This document shows, one piece after another, positions 41,152 to 52,299 of a stretch of DNA of 64,000 bases. How positions within the stretch are numbered: the stretch's first letter is position 1; each line of letters begins with the position of its first letter. The position numbers and the translations under genes were made by a program. Location of the stretch: assembly GCF_963678635.1 (NCBI RefSeq), contig NC_087062.1:91859845-91923844 (forward strand), written 5' to 3'. Under the pieces are notes generated by a model. That model was not told the DNA's origin, did no database searches, and saw only the letters and a program-made list of their open reading frames with translations. This DNA comes from Symsagittifera roscoffensis. Its lineage: Eukaryota > Xenacoelomorpha > Acoela > Convolutidae.

Positions 41152-42825
41152 GTTTTGGCTTTTTAAATTACTCCTTCGACTTCACAATCATCGGGTTCGC
41201 CTGAAATCTTTCACTGAGAACTCCGCTTCGGCTTGTCGTAGGCACCTGCAGTAGCTGCTCTCAGTGCGAGTCAGTCTCCTCTAATTTTTCCAGTGAATGA
41301 TCTTCTGGAGCTTATTCCTCAGTTTAGCCGTAAGGCTTATCGTCTAATCTTGTGTCGGCTCATTTGGCAGGTTTAGTTTGCCTCTGAGATGTCACTTTTG
41401 CGATAGACTGATCCCACACTCGTTTTGATTGTTGAGTCTTTTTCTTAGGCAACTCTTCGTTTGAGCGGGTAAGTGAGCGGTCTTCCGCTCTTCTTTTTCG
41501 CTTCCTCCCTGAAAAACGTCTTTTTCGGAGATATCGCCGGGTTCTCTCCTTGTCTTCATTGAACCATTTTTCTCGCTAGTACATTAGTTCTTTCTTAAGC
41601 TCCGGGTTTTTTGACATGTCGGATCGCCATTCTCCGAATGTCGTTTTTTGCCGCCTCACTTCTCTCCTCGTTCCAACTTGTGTTTGCTTCGACCAGGTTT
41701 TTCAGCACTTTTATCCTCTCCTATTATCTTGCTGTTGACAGTTGTTGCTTAAATAGCGGGCTGGTGTCTCTACTCGATGACCCTTTTCTAACTTTTCACA
41801 CTTTCACGCGACAGGTCAATCCTCCTATTAATTGTCAAGCCGTAAGGGTAGATCCTTCCAGGTGTGCATTGTCTAAACGATCAGAAAAAGCAAATCATTT
41901 ATTCCTAATAATCTAGAATTCCTTTTTCGGCAATCTGTCCGAAAGGTACATGACACAGCGATGTCTGGACCGTTTTCTGTTAATTCCATAAAAAAGTGCG
42001 ACTAATTGCGCTGAGGCAAATCTTAACCGAGATTTTACGTTCTTCATAAAACATTACTTCAAGCCTATGCTTTTTTGTTTGAATCGGTTGTTCCGCCAAT
42101 ATGCACCCTCTATGGCCGTCCACTGGGTTGAAATTTTGCTCTAAATTGTGTTCAGTACACATATGTTTTATAGTTTTGCCCTTGAATCCCAAGAATTGTT
42201 CAGCAGACTTCTTTAATTCCAACTTACCGTGCTGATAGATATATGTTCTCAGATTTTTTACAGTCGTCTTGCCGCTAGTTGGATTAGTAACTTTTACCTA
42301 TGGAAATTTTGAAAATCGATCAATTGCCACGAGAAGGTTTATTTTCTTGCCCCAATTGTTTTTCATCGCCCCGCATAGTCTACCTTGAGTTCCTGACTCC
42401 GCATCGTGAGCAATGGTAGTAGTTTGGTGATTAGTTAGCGTTCTTAGAGTTTCTAGTTCAACTGTGGCGTTGCGCTGCAAGATTTACTATATCTTCATGC
42501 ATATGGAGCCACCACAAGTTCGACCTTGCCAGCACTGCTTCTTGACACGAGTGCCCTCTGTGGATTATTTTTATAACTGCTGGTCGCAGCTGAACCGGAA
42601 CATCCAAACTGTTATCCACTAAAAGGCAGTCATCCACCACTGCCATTTGGTTCCATATCGGGTTCGTATATGATTACATCAGCTCAAATCCCTGCTCGTC
42701 CTCTTTTTCCACAACTCGTCTGAGTCGGTTCATCCACGCATCTTCTAATATGATCTCCGCTAGCAAAATATGGTCGAACAATATCGAAAGATTGGTCATA
42801 CCTTTTTCCCGAAGCTGCTTTGCTT
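41152..42825 (-). repeat. Tandem duplication B, copy 2 (long form, about 1674 bp; integrase)
   Basis: Contains, reading leftwards, the integrase zinc-binding domain (IIHRGHSCQEAVLARSNLWW then LHMHEDIV), the start of the catalytic core (KKINLLVAIDRFSKFP) and further core sequence (FLGFKGKTIKHMCTEHNLEQ; RGCILAEQPIQTKKHRLEVM). The downstream part includes YPYGLTINRRIDLS. 738 bp (41501-42238) are absent from the neighbouring copy. Confidence 0.88.
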
Positions 42826-43684
42826 TGACAGTTGGAAACTATCTTTCCTGGAAAGCTGGCTTATTGAGCGACTTGGTTCGAGTACGCTGATTTCCTCAAC
42901 CTCCTCTTTATTTTCCTTTGTTGTTGTCAGGTCCACTTCGATGAAATGTATCACTTTTGCTTCTGTCTGGTTCGCTTGTGTTTCACACAGTTCGGCCGTT
43001 TCCAGTCATATCTGATTAGTTTGGAGATTCCTTCCTGGAGATTTCTTCGGTTTTTGACACGAGTTCATCATTGCTTCTAGATTGTTTGCTGGTGTCTCCC
43101 CCAAAAAATTGCCAGAATGAAAGCAGTCGGTTGTGACTCTTTATTACTCGTCGATCATGGTGCGTTTCACTCTCAGTGGTTGTTTTTTAGTCTCGCTTTC
43201 TGAACTGTCGCAGTTTTTCCGGCTTTCCCGGATTGCTTTCCATGTTCTCTGTACGGTTTTCGTCGCTACTTCCTCCTCCAAAAGGGTGTTTGCGTTACTA
43301 CTTGCCCTGTTTTATCTTGGCTCTATGAGGCTACTTTTACGGCTTTTATCTTTTCATCCCTCATCCGGCATTTCGTTTCACCAATCGTAAATCTCGTAAA
43401 CCTTCGTTGTCTCGTTCTTCGGGTTTTTTCTTGAAAATTATTGACGACTGATTTTTGTGGTGAAATTGAGTGAAACTGGTTGTTTTCATCCACAAGCTGT
43501 TGTTTTTCAGTTTTAACGGTCGCCAAAGTCTATTTGTTTCGTTCCGGTCAAACTTTGTTTGGTTTTGAACGATTTTGTTGTCATGGCAACCATATGATGT
43601 CGTGTTTAATTTTTCTCTCGGCCTTAACCTTCTAGATTGTTGTATTACATTTTCTTTCCGGTTGAGCAAAGTGTTCTCTAGAGG

Positions 43685-43825
43685 CTCATACAGTCTACCG
43701 CCTTATGAAATGCGTCATTAGCTGTAGCAACGAATCTTTTTTCTAATTCAGATTCGGGCCATGGCTTTCTATATTGTTCTTTAGGGATATAGTCTATTAA
43801 CCTGATGTTCTTCACTGGACACTAA
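43685..43825 (-). pseudogene. Later pol fragment of the Ty3/Gypsy-like relic
   Basis: Open stretch CPVKNIRLIDYIPKEQYRKP then WPESELEKRFVATANDAFHK. It lies between RT and integrase, where the connection/RNase H region is expected, but no catalytic residue is recognisable. Assigned by position only. Confidence 0.4.
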
Positions 43826-44414
43826 AATTTTTTAAATGACTATGCAAAAAATTATCCACCTAATCGTTCATTCTAGACTGGTTGGTTGCTTTCATGGATT
43901 CTTGGCCTAGGAGATTTTGTTTGTAGCGATATACTACCCAAGCAACGGAGGTAATTCTAAATTATAAGTTGAACTTTTTTGATTTTTAAGTACCTATGAA
44001 TGAATACTATTGGTACCCAGTCCTCCTCGTCCGTTTTTTGTTCTAAAATGGCTCACAAACCATTATGAATAGCATCACATTTGATTCTCGTATCCTTTTT
44101 AGAATCAAAATAGTTCGATGCAAAATGTTTTCTACTGCCCCCTTCATGTTTTCAAAGATAGCCGTGTGTTCATTCAACCGCTCCAATATTTTTGCCTAAG
44201 TTGTTTAAATGTTCTCGGATGGCTTAAATTTAGAATCGCTTCAATTTTTGTTAGTTTCCATGTCAACCCCGAGTCGGATAAATCATTTCCCAACCAGTCA
44301 ACTTAAATCCCTCAGAAGTCCCATTTCGATAATTTTGAAGCAAAATTTTCGTCAAAACGTTCCCTTTAACCTTACTAACTAGCTTTTCATGTTCAAACTT
44401 GTCCCTTATTGAGA

Positions 44415-44630
44415 CGATCAGAATTTATCGAAGAAACAAAACGTGTTTTTCGCGTTATTTAACGTTCTATCCATTGCTGTTTGAAACTCAGCCGGTATGT
44501 CCTTCAAACCATACAACTCCGTTAGGAAGCGCAAGGTTGCCGTTACTATACCTCCAATTGTGTTGAAATTACATTACTCTGCTACATCTGCAGCTAGTTT
44601 CAATTGACTATAAGGGTTAGTAAAATCTAG
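44415..44630 (-). pseudogene. Ty3/Gypsy-like reverse transcriptase fragment
   Basis: LDFTNPYSQLKLAADVAE, one stop, CNFNTIGG, then RFLTELYGLKDIPAEFQTAM and FCFFDKF. This is the palm of a Gypsy RT: D-x-x-x-x-Y-S-Q, G-F-Y-G-L and P-A-E-F-Q motifs, ending at the position of the catalytic Asp-Asp. The catalytic motif has lost its second Asp (Asp-Lys). Confidence 0.75.
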
Positions 44631-45194
44631 CACTGTAAATACATTATATCAATGAAACAGTCGCTCGTGCTTTTGTCTAACTGCTCAATGTGTCCTCTGA
44701 TAAAAAAAAATTGATTTATGTCTGAACTTCATCTTGAATGAGATTAGGGATTCGTCTCTCTTTTTCTGGGATTGGGCACAAACAATATTCAAAATGTCAG
44801 CTTTCTATATGTTTTTTTGATTTACCCTGTTGATTGAATAGTTATTTAGAATTTATTGAAAAGGTTTCTTTTCAACCTTCCGACTGCTCGCACAGTAGCA
44901 CGTCAAACCTGGATAATTCACCTAGGGCAGTCCTTTGTGCGGCCGAAAATCTACTGCGATTGTAGATCCAGTCTCATTACGCATCTGGCCAGCCGTTCTG
45001 TTTTCAGGAATGATGCTCCTTTTACTTTCCATCTAACTGAACAAAAATCTATTTTAAAGCCCCCAAAAAAGATCGGTTAATTGTTTTAATCCACAAACTA
45101 AACTGCCAGAATAGTTTGTCTGCTGGAATATATATGGTTTTCCAGGATAATGTCTAAAATTAATTTCGTTACGGCCCAGTTTGGAAATGAAATT

Positions 45195-45585
45195 GGACTG
45201 CCAGTATCGAACTCAGCTGGAGAATGTCTCTCAATCCGAACTAAAGGATTAATGGTTCGTTTTGTTCAAATTTTGGTCTCGCAAAAAGCAAAAAATCCGA
45301 ATCACCACTTCTTTTTCCTTCAATTTTTCTCAATTGAGTGTTTTGTTATTCATTCTTGAACATACTGTGAGATTTTTTCCACGATTGAGATACCTGTCTG
45401 AACTGAAATAGTTTAAATTTCGTCGCAGGAGTGGAAGTCTCGTTCAATTAGATTACATTACTCATTAATCTGTCAGAATCTTCTGCTACCTCACTGTTTT
45501 ATTGTGACCTGCATAATTTTCATTTTTGCACAGTGATTAGGTTCTATGCAGATTTTGCATGTTGTTTTTTCTGTCGCAGGGCAGT
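45195..45585 (-). pseudogene. Ty3/Gypsy-like zinc knuckle and protease remnants
   Basis: TTCKICIEPNHCAKM near 45565-45530 fits a CCHC knuckle (C-x2-C-x4-H...C, shortened). The peptide AEFDTGSPISFPNWAVTKL at about 45214-45160 contains the aspartic protease DTG-S-P signature. The frames are interrupted between them. Counterparts with the same order lie at 48940-49335. Confidence 0.6.
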
Positions 45586-45809
45586 TTTTCAGCTGTCTCT
45601 CTGAGAATGCTCGACTAAAACTGTTGCATGATTGCTTCTTGTTTCTACTTTTTTTTAAATCTGCAACTGTTCTGGTTTTTTTTTGGATTCCTGTTTAAAT
45701 TGACTTCTTTTTTCTCCAATCGAACTCTTTACTGCCACTTTTGCTTCCTGTTGGATTTTTTTCCCCGAATTCGATGTGTTGTATTTTTGCTCTGCTTTAA
45801 CAATGTCCC

Positions 45810-46025
45810 ATTTCAATTTTTCTTCGGCGTGACTGTTTCAAAAATCACAGCTTCTTGAAGTGTTATCTTCCAAAATCTTTCAATAAACAAGTCTCGCACT
45901 AGCTCATCTTCGAATGTTTCTAATTCCAACCTAGCTGCTAGTGTAGTTAGCGCTGCATCGAGCGCTTCCGGTGTTTTTTCTTGTTCCAGATGGCGAGTAA
46001 ACAAATTGTACCTTCCAAAGGTCAT
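45810..46025 (-). pseudogene. Ty3/Gypsy-like gag fragment (capsid C-terminal region)
   Basis: Frame MTFGRYNLFTRHLEQEKTPE then LVRDLFIERFWKITLQEAVI. The pattern of an R-Y-x-F-x-x-R start, and L-V-R-D-x-F-I-x-R followed by L-Q, is typical of Gypsy capsid. A sister fragment lies at 46490-46625. Confidence 0.6.
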
Positions 46026-46379
46026 ATTTTGTCTTTTTAGAAAACGTCCCTGACCATTATCAAGACTTCTTTGAAGTCCATTTTTGATACCTCCACAGGT
46101 GATTTTTGCAAGAATTTTTTTTTTGCTTTCAGTCTCCAGCTAGAAACAGTCTTGACACTAATCGTTTTTGAACCTCATTGTAATAGATGCTGTCTCCGAT
46201 TTTAGTGGCTCTGGTTTTTTGTTCCCATTTGTCATGCCGGATTTTTTAGAGCTAGTTAATCTCTCAACTCTCTAGCTAGCAGCTACTGCCCCAGCATCTC
46301 CGCCATTTCTTGGGGTTTCAGGTCTATGTGGTGGATCCTCCAATACCTCTTTTGCATTCTCTAAATGTAATTTCAGGAT

Positions 46380-46625
46380 TTACGCTTTTAACCGTTTCCT
46401 CCACCAAGAACTGCTTCAGCCAAATATTGAGTTGCCATGGTGGGTCTGACTTTGGTGACGCCCAGAATAAATGTAAGCAAATGTCCGTTCAAATATCCTC
46501 TGTTTAAACTTAATGGCCCGTTTCAAAATCTCTTCGGGTGTGATTGTTTCGAACGACAATGTTTGTTGAAGCGTTATGTTCCGAAGTCTTGAAATAAACA
46601 AGTCTCGCACTAGCTCTTCTTCCAA
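46380..46625 (-). pseudogene. Ty3/Gypsy-like gag fragments, shuffled
   Basis: From 46625 leftwards: EEELVRDLFISRLRNITLQQ and the following ILKRAIKFKQR (capsid C-terminal part). In another frame this is followed by SPKSDPPWQ, which belongs to the gag N-terminus as seen at 50300. C-terminal capsid sequence before N-terminal sequence means that two partial copies are joined here. Confidence 0.55.
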
Positions 46626-46869
46626 GCTTCATAGTTCCAATTTCGCTGCTAATGCCGTTAGCTCTGCATCGAATACTTTTAGCGTTTTACTTTGTTTCAG
46701 AATGCGAGTGAACAGTTTATACCTTTCAAAGGTCACACTTTTGACTTTTTCGAAGCCACCCTGACCATTACCAAAGTATCTGAACTTCTAAATAACAGAC
46801 GCGAACGTAATCAAATTAAGAGCTAGTAGAAAAACCATCAAAAACAGATTTTAAAAAATATCTTTTCTC

Positions 46870-48850
46870 CATTTTATTAACAGCTCAAACAGCTATTCGC
46901 TTCTTATATTCGCTATTAATCATTCTAAACAACCTTTCCAAACAATTTTATCTTGGAACTACGAAGTTGTTTTGAAAAATTTGATTATCAATTGTCGAGT
47001 CCGAAAGATAATCGATACAGCGTTTGTGAGATAAGCTGGGCATCAATTCCATTTTGAACAACATCTCAGATTGCAAGATTCCTGATATTATCAAAAACCG
47101 CGAACAAAACAACCCTTCATCGCTAAAACACTACATATTTCATGAATTGATTCATATTTTAACTGATTGAGACTGACTTTTAAGAACAGGCAAAATTTAA
47201 AAGTATGTTTAATTTAAAAATGAAAATTAGTAGAACAATTATTGGTATAACGTTTTGGTAGTAGAAGGTCTCGAATTTGATAACAGATACTTGGAAAAAA
47301 GTCGAGAGATAAAATCTACTTGGAGATGAAAAAATCTAAAAGCTCCTGATTCTGAAATTTAAAAAAGCAAAAAATGATGTTTTACGATGTATCACAAGAA
47401 AAAGATGTTGTTTTTTGCAGAGGAAAACTCTGGTTACAATTGACTTTCAAATTTTTCTGACCAAACACATGTTTTTCAATTGTAGAGCGTATTTTATCTT
47501 TTTTCGATCAAATAAAATGTCTGAAATAATTCAAAAAACCAAAACAGCCAACAGACAGTTGGAAGAAAACCCAAAATAGGGTTGCCTTGAAATTTTTTCA
47601 ATTTCAAGAACCATTTATAGTTGAAACTTTTTTTTGATAGAGTTAGAATCCAATTTGAGAAATCTTTAGCTTAACTTTTTCTTTTTTATTTCGTCAAGAA
47701 ACCTGGTAATTGAATTCCATTTTCAAAATAAAAAACTACTCGTGACTTTTACTCTTTCGCTGTTCGCCAGTGGAGTGATCCTTTACATTGATCAAAAGAA
47801 ACGAACTAAAATTTAAAAACAATCATAAATCAAACCAAAAAAAATTTTGCGTGAACAGTTTTTAAGATTTTTCTCAAAAAATCATCCCTGGAAAAAAAAC
47901 AACTAGATAAGAGCTTGGATATAAAAAAAACAGAAGTGAGCTTAAAAAACCACATCCTGCACAAGATTCCTAGTTTTTTTTGACACATGACAACATTTGA
48001 TTTTCATGATCTCACTACACGTGCACAATCGATACTGAGGAATATCAAATATGGCAGCATAAAGCACCTAAGCTAAGAAATAATTTGAAGAAAATTTTAA
48101 ACAGGGATTTAAACACAGAGCAAAAAAAAGAAATTCGGCCACCGCCGATACGATAAACTTATAACATTTGAAGCTTGTAAAAAAAAGAAAAAAAGCAGCT
48201 GAAAAAAGGAAAAACTTTCGGAAAATCAAAGCTACAAAAACTTCAAAATTTTATGTGCCATTTTGTAACAAAAACACCTAAAGAGCACAATTGCCAGTGT
48301 TAAATACTCAAAAATCATCAAGCAGTTCGTAGACCGCCAAAAAATTAAGTCAACATCCCTAGAGACAAAAACAAAAACGTTCTGAAAAAGTTTTGAAAAT
48401 TCTGAACCTGAAATTTTTCACTCCCACCCTCAGGATACGCACAAATAGAATACTCACTTTTTCTGCCAAATAATGCAAAACTAAAACAATAAGCCGGAAA
48501 AACTTGGCCAACTAGGCCGACGAAAAATAAACAGCCAAGCAATAAGCAGACCATTTTTTGCGTACGGAATTCTTCCCGTTTAAAAAAACAGGTTCTGGTC
48601 ATATTTGTTGTCTCTAGAACAAGTGCGCCAAGCAAGCTAGAAAACTTGGATTGCTAATCAGCTAAGCTGTCAAATGATTCACCTGACGCTGTTGCACAAA
48701 ATGGTTCAAAAAAGAAGTCTACACCGATTTGAAAACACTTATACGGTTACGTTTAGCATTGCGAACCTTCATTTTTGATCGTTAAACTCAGCTTTTAGAA
48801 CTTTAGACATTCTTTATATTAAAACCAACGAATCGCAGAAAAATTTTAAG
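46870..48850. repeat. Long diverged repeat X, copy 1
   Basis: Ordered match to 53720-55870: ACTACGAAGTTGTTTTGAAA, GTCGAGTCCGAAAGATAAT, AACAAAACAACCCT and TTTTACGATGTATC, later CCAAATAATGCAAAA, TCTAGAACAAGTGCG and AACTCAGCTTTTAGAAC. Roughly three-quarters identical by eye. It precedes gag (in - orientation) in both places, so it may be the retroelement's 5' region or a host duplication. It includes a decayed tRNA-like segment at about 48570-48640. Confidence 0.7.
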
Positions 48851-48939
48851 ACAATTGAGGTGAGCTCAAAAAAATGAACGGTTGATATTTTAACTGACTA
48901 TGCACCTACATTTTTATTTCTCCAAGTTAATGGAAAAAT

Positions 48940-50410
48940 ATTCTTTCGTTGTAGCCCAGTTTAGGAATGACACTGGAGTGCTATGTCGACGTCAACTGAT
49001 TGATCTGTCTCTCAATCCGAACTAACGCAACTAATGTTTCATTTTCTTCAAATTCGATTCTCGTAAAAGGCATTTTTTTGTGACACCACCTCACGCTTCT
49101 TTAATTTGTCCCTATTGAGTGTTTCGTTTTTCTTTCCTAGACATACTTTGAGATTCGTTTCCCGACTGAAATACCTATCTGAATTGAAATAACTTCAATT
49201 TCGTCGCAGGAGTCAAAATTTTCTTTAATCAGATTATATTCTTCTTCTGATCTAACCGAATCTTCTGCTACCTCACTGTTTTGTTGTGACCTGTACTTTT
49301 TTGCGAAGTGAGTAGGTTTTATGCAGATTTTGCATGTTTTTTCTCTCGCTGTTCAATTTTTCAGCTGACCCTCGGAGAACCCGCGTTCCCATCTGTTGCA
49401 TGGTTGCTTCTTTGTTTCCTTCCTTGTAATTCTGAGACTGTTTTATTTCTTGTACTGTCTCCTATTCCCTCCGATCGGGTTCTTTACCGCCATGATTGCT
49501 CCCTTTTTGATTTTTTCCCGAGTTCGATGTTGTTGCTGTTCCTGCAGTTGCCGCCGCATTCCTGTTCTGGAGTGAACACAAAGGCGAGTGTTGTCTGGCG
49601 AGTGTTGTCTGCTTGCTCTGTTCTAACTTAGACACAAAGGCGAGTGTTGTCTGTTTGCGCTGTTCAAACATAATGGCCCGTTTCAATACCTCTTTGCGCG
49701 AGAGTTTTTCAAAAGACAATGTATCTTGTAGTGTTTGTTTCGATTTTTTGAAATACGCGAGTCTCGCTTCAGCTCTTCTTCTAAAGATCGTACCTCCGTA
49801 CTTGCTGCTAGTGCAGTTAGTGCTGCATCGAATGCTTTGAGCGTTTTCCTTTATTTCAAAATGCGAGTGATCATTTTATGATTTTCATAGGTCACGTTTT
49901 CGACTTTTATGAAAGTTTACTTGCCCATTATCACGATGTCTCGAAAATACTTTTTTCATACCTCCACTCGTGGACATTTGCAGGAAATTCAATTTGCCTG
50001 CCGTTTCGAAAGCTAGAAACAATCTTGACACTAATGGTTTTTGAACCTCATTGTAATAGATGTTTTGTCAGACTTTAGGGCCTCTGGCATTTCGTTCTTC
50101 TTTCTCGTGCAGGTTTTTTTCTACGGAATAGTTTATCTCTCAACTCTCTAGCTTGTTGTTACTACCCCAGCTTCCTCGCCAGTGGATCCTCCAATACCGT
50201 TTCTGGATTCTGCAAAAATAAATTCGTGGTTTTAGAGATTTTTTTAACCGTTACCTCCGTCAGGAACTGCTCCAGCAAAGTTTTGAACTGCCATGGTGGG
50301 TCAGAATTTGGTGACGGCCAGAGTACTTTTAAATGAAGTTCCGAGCAATTGTCCCGCTCTGAAAATCGTTCTGGCTGCGCCATGTGATATTCTGAAGAAC
50401 TCTCGTTTAT
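48940..50410 (-). pseudogene. Second Ty3/Gypsy-like gag-protease remnant
   Basis: From 50410 leftwards: MAQPERFSERDNCSELHLKV and SPNSDPPWQFKTLLEQFL (gag N-terminus), then capsid-end residues KLSRKEVLKRAIMFEQRKQT at about 49710. A zinc knuckle TCKICIKPTHFAKK follows at 49335-49295, and the decayed protease equivalent at about 48950. Same order as 46490-45160, on the same strand. No RT or integrase follows, so it is a truncated copy of the same family. Confidence 0.65.
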
Positions 50411-51665
50411 GTAAAACATTGGTAATCTAGAAGTAAATCAATTAACCTCTGATTTTTTTCCCGTTTGTTGTCAGCTTAGATATAATTGAGCCAAAACTTC
50501 AGTCGGAATCTTCCAGCAGCATAAACAATACTGTCTACAGTTACCTTGATATAAATATAATATGTCATAATTTTTTTTACATAACATTAAGCCATCAAGG
50601 TTACTGCTACCACAGTAACGCAAGCACTGAAGCTTTGCTGATTTGTCAAGGAGCTGATTCATTACTTCGATACTATTTGCACAGAGATGGTACAGAATCA
50701 GCTATGCTTGAACATTGTTACCTTTCTGCATTTTTAAAGATTGCTATATTGATGCAGTAGTGATCATTTCTGCTATGTCTTTACGGAAGTCGTCATTTAA
50801 GCGGAAACTACAGCATTGACAGAAAGAGTAGATCTTGAAACGGATCTCTACTTACAAGTTTCCAAAACGCTTTTTATCTTCAAAACTCTTAAGGAAACGT
50901 TTGATATCAGGCAACCGAAGATTAACATGAGAGAAGCCTTGGTTAAATATGAACCATCACTTCCAAAAAAGAATTTACTAGTGGTCTTTCAATGTGTCAT
51001 ATGTATAATTTGTGATATTTAATGAGAAATTTTAAACCAGTTTTTCTGAAAACTAAAAAAAAAACTTTTGGTTTTATTATTTTTTTGTAAATTGAATCAT
51101 GGCTATAACAACTTCAAAACACAGAGGCAAAGCTGAGCTTCACACCACTTGTGGTTCGAAAACGAATGACTTTGATTGAAATTGAATGAAAAAATTTAAA
51201 ATCGTCTTAACTTCACTTCGCTTTTGTCAAAAAAGTTTGCGAAAAAGCCCAAAAGATCCTGAAAAAAATTAAATGCACTTGTAAAAGCTTCTTAAAGATT
51301 TTATGATCGCTAGAATAAGTCTGCTCTTCAAAAAACACCTTTCTGTGCATAATAAGTTAGCAAAAATAAGCAGACCTAAATATCCAAGAAAAAAGCAGAA
51401 AAATTTCAATTTGCAAAGAACCAGGTCCCGACTGGAATCGAACTCCTGAGCTCTGTTGTCTCAAGCATAGGTGTTAGAGCAATTTGGCAGACAGTAAAAA
51501 TTTTTGGAAAAAATTTTGGCTACGGGAATCGAGCCGACCAAAATGGGCGGACCGACGATAGGCCAAAAAAGCACAAAAAATCAGGTTTGCAAAACACATG
51601 TCTTGGTCGGATTCTAACCAGAGGCCTTCGCTGTTTCAATCAAGTGTGCTACCTCTATCACACAT
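50368..51665. repeat. Direct repeat C, copy 1 (with tRNA-like modules)
   Basis: Starts GTTCTGGCTGCGCCATGTGA and ends ACCTCTATCACACATG, matching 52300-53676 with few differences. It begins inside the gag N-terminus. The last 250 bases hold three tRNA-like box B motifs on the - strand: GAGTTCGATTCC (about 51440), GGCTCGATTCCC (about 51530) and GGTTAGAATCC (about 51615). Confidence 0.85.
51415..51665 (-). repeat. Compound tRNA-derived module cluster, copy 1
   Basis: Three tRNA-like 3' halves in about 240 bases, each with a T-loop/box B-like sequence. The first and third also have box A-like stretches upstream (TTGCTCTAACACCTATG; GATAGAGGTAGCACACTTG). None folds into a full cloverleaf by eye. 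They look like tRNA pseudogenes or a multimeric SINE head. Duplicated at 53430-53675. Confidence 0.5.
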
Positions 51666-52299
51666 GCACCGGTTGGTTGACTGCGATTAAACTTATAATC
51701 AGAAATCATGCATTTGAAAGAAAACTGATAATAAAGGGAAACAAATGAAACAAAAAATCGCTTTTAAATTTTTTCTTTTCAAATTGAAAATTTTAGCGTG
51801 CATAAAAAAAACGCGAATAAAGAAGCTTTTCATCGGGTTACCTTTTTGAATTGAATTTAAGAATCAAGTAAACAAAATTCAAAAAGTACCCGGCAAAGAC
51901 GCCGACAAAAATTAGCCCGAAATCAGTTAAACCTACAAAAAAGCAATTCTACAATTACTTTTTTTTTACCAGTATATCCATTAACGGGTTAAGTCTAGGC
52001 ACAATTACTCTAGGTGTTAAACCTGCAAGATGCTGAAAAAGGAGATCTTCCTGTGCACAAAGTTGTTAATGGGAAAAGAAGTGTAATACCTGATTGCAAT
52101 ACCCTGGCTTATCGCAAGGGTAATGATACAACATCATATCAAATTTATATCTGCGCCATGTTGATTCATTGAGAGTTGGTGACGTGGTCGCATCAATAAT
52201 TCTTGTTAAAAAATTGCAGGTTTTCTGAGCAGGTAGCAGCGAAAATTACAAACAGTGTTACTAGGATAACACTGTTATTAAGAATTGTTTTTAAGAATG

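Larger units (their letters stand above)
39900..46770 (-). mobile_element. Decayed Ty3/Gypsy-like retrotransposon with rearranged gag and duplicated integrase
   Basis: Reading leftwards: gag fragments (46770-45810), a Cys/His zinc knuckle (about 45580-45530), aspartic protease DTGSP (45208-45200), reverse transcriptase (44630-44415), a later pol piece (about 43825-43685), integrase (42646 to about 41500) and a second, shorter integrase copy (41151-40216). Gag-PR-RT-IN is the Ty3/Gypsy order. Every part carries stops or frameshifts. A basic tail can be read to about 40.0 kb. LTRs were not identified. Confidence 0.7.

Noticed and set aside
40003-43390. Several + strand frames of 75-101 codons
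   Set aside because: Antisense to the Gypsy-like integrase and pol remnants on the - strand.
51421-51490. tRNA gene on the - strand (GAGTTCGATTCC)
   Set aside because: A box B-like region is present, but the acceptor and D-arm do not pair; treated as a tRNA-derived repeat.
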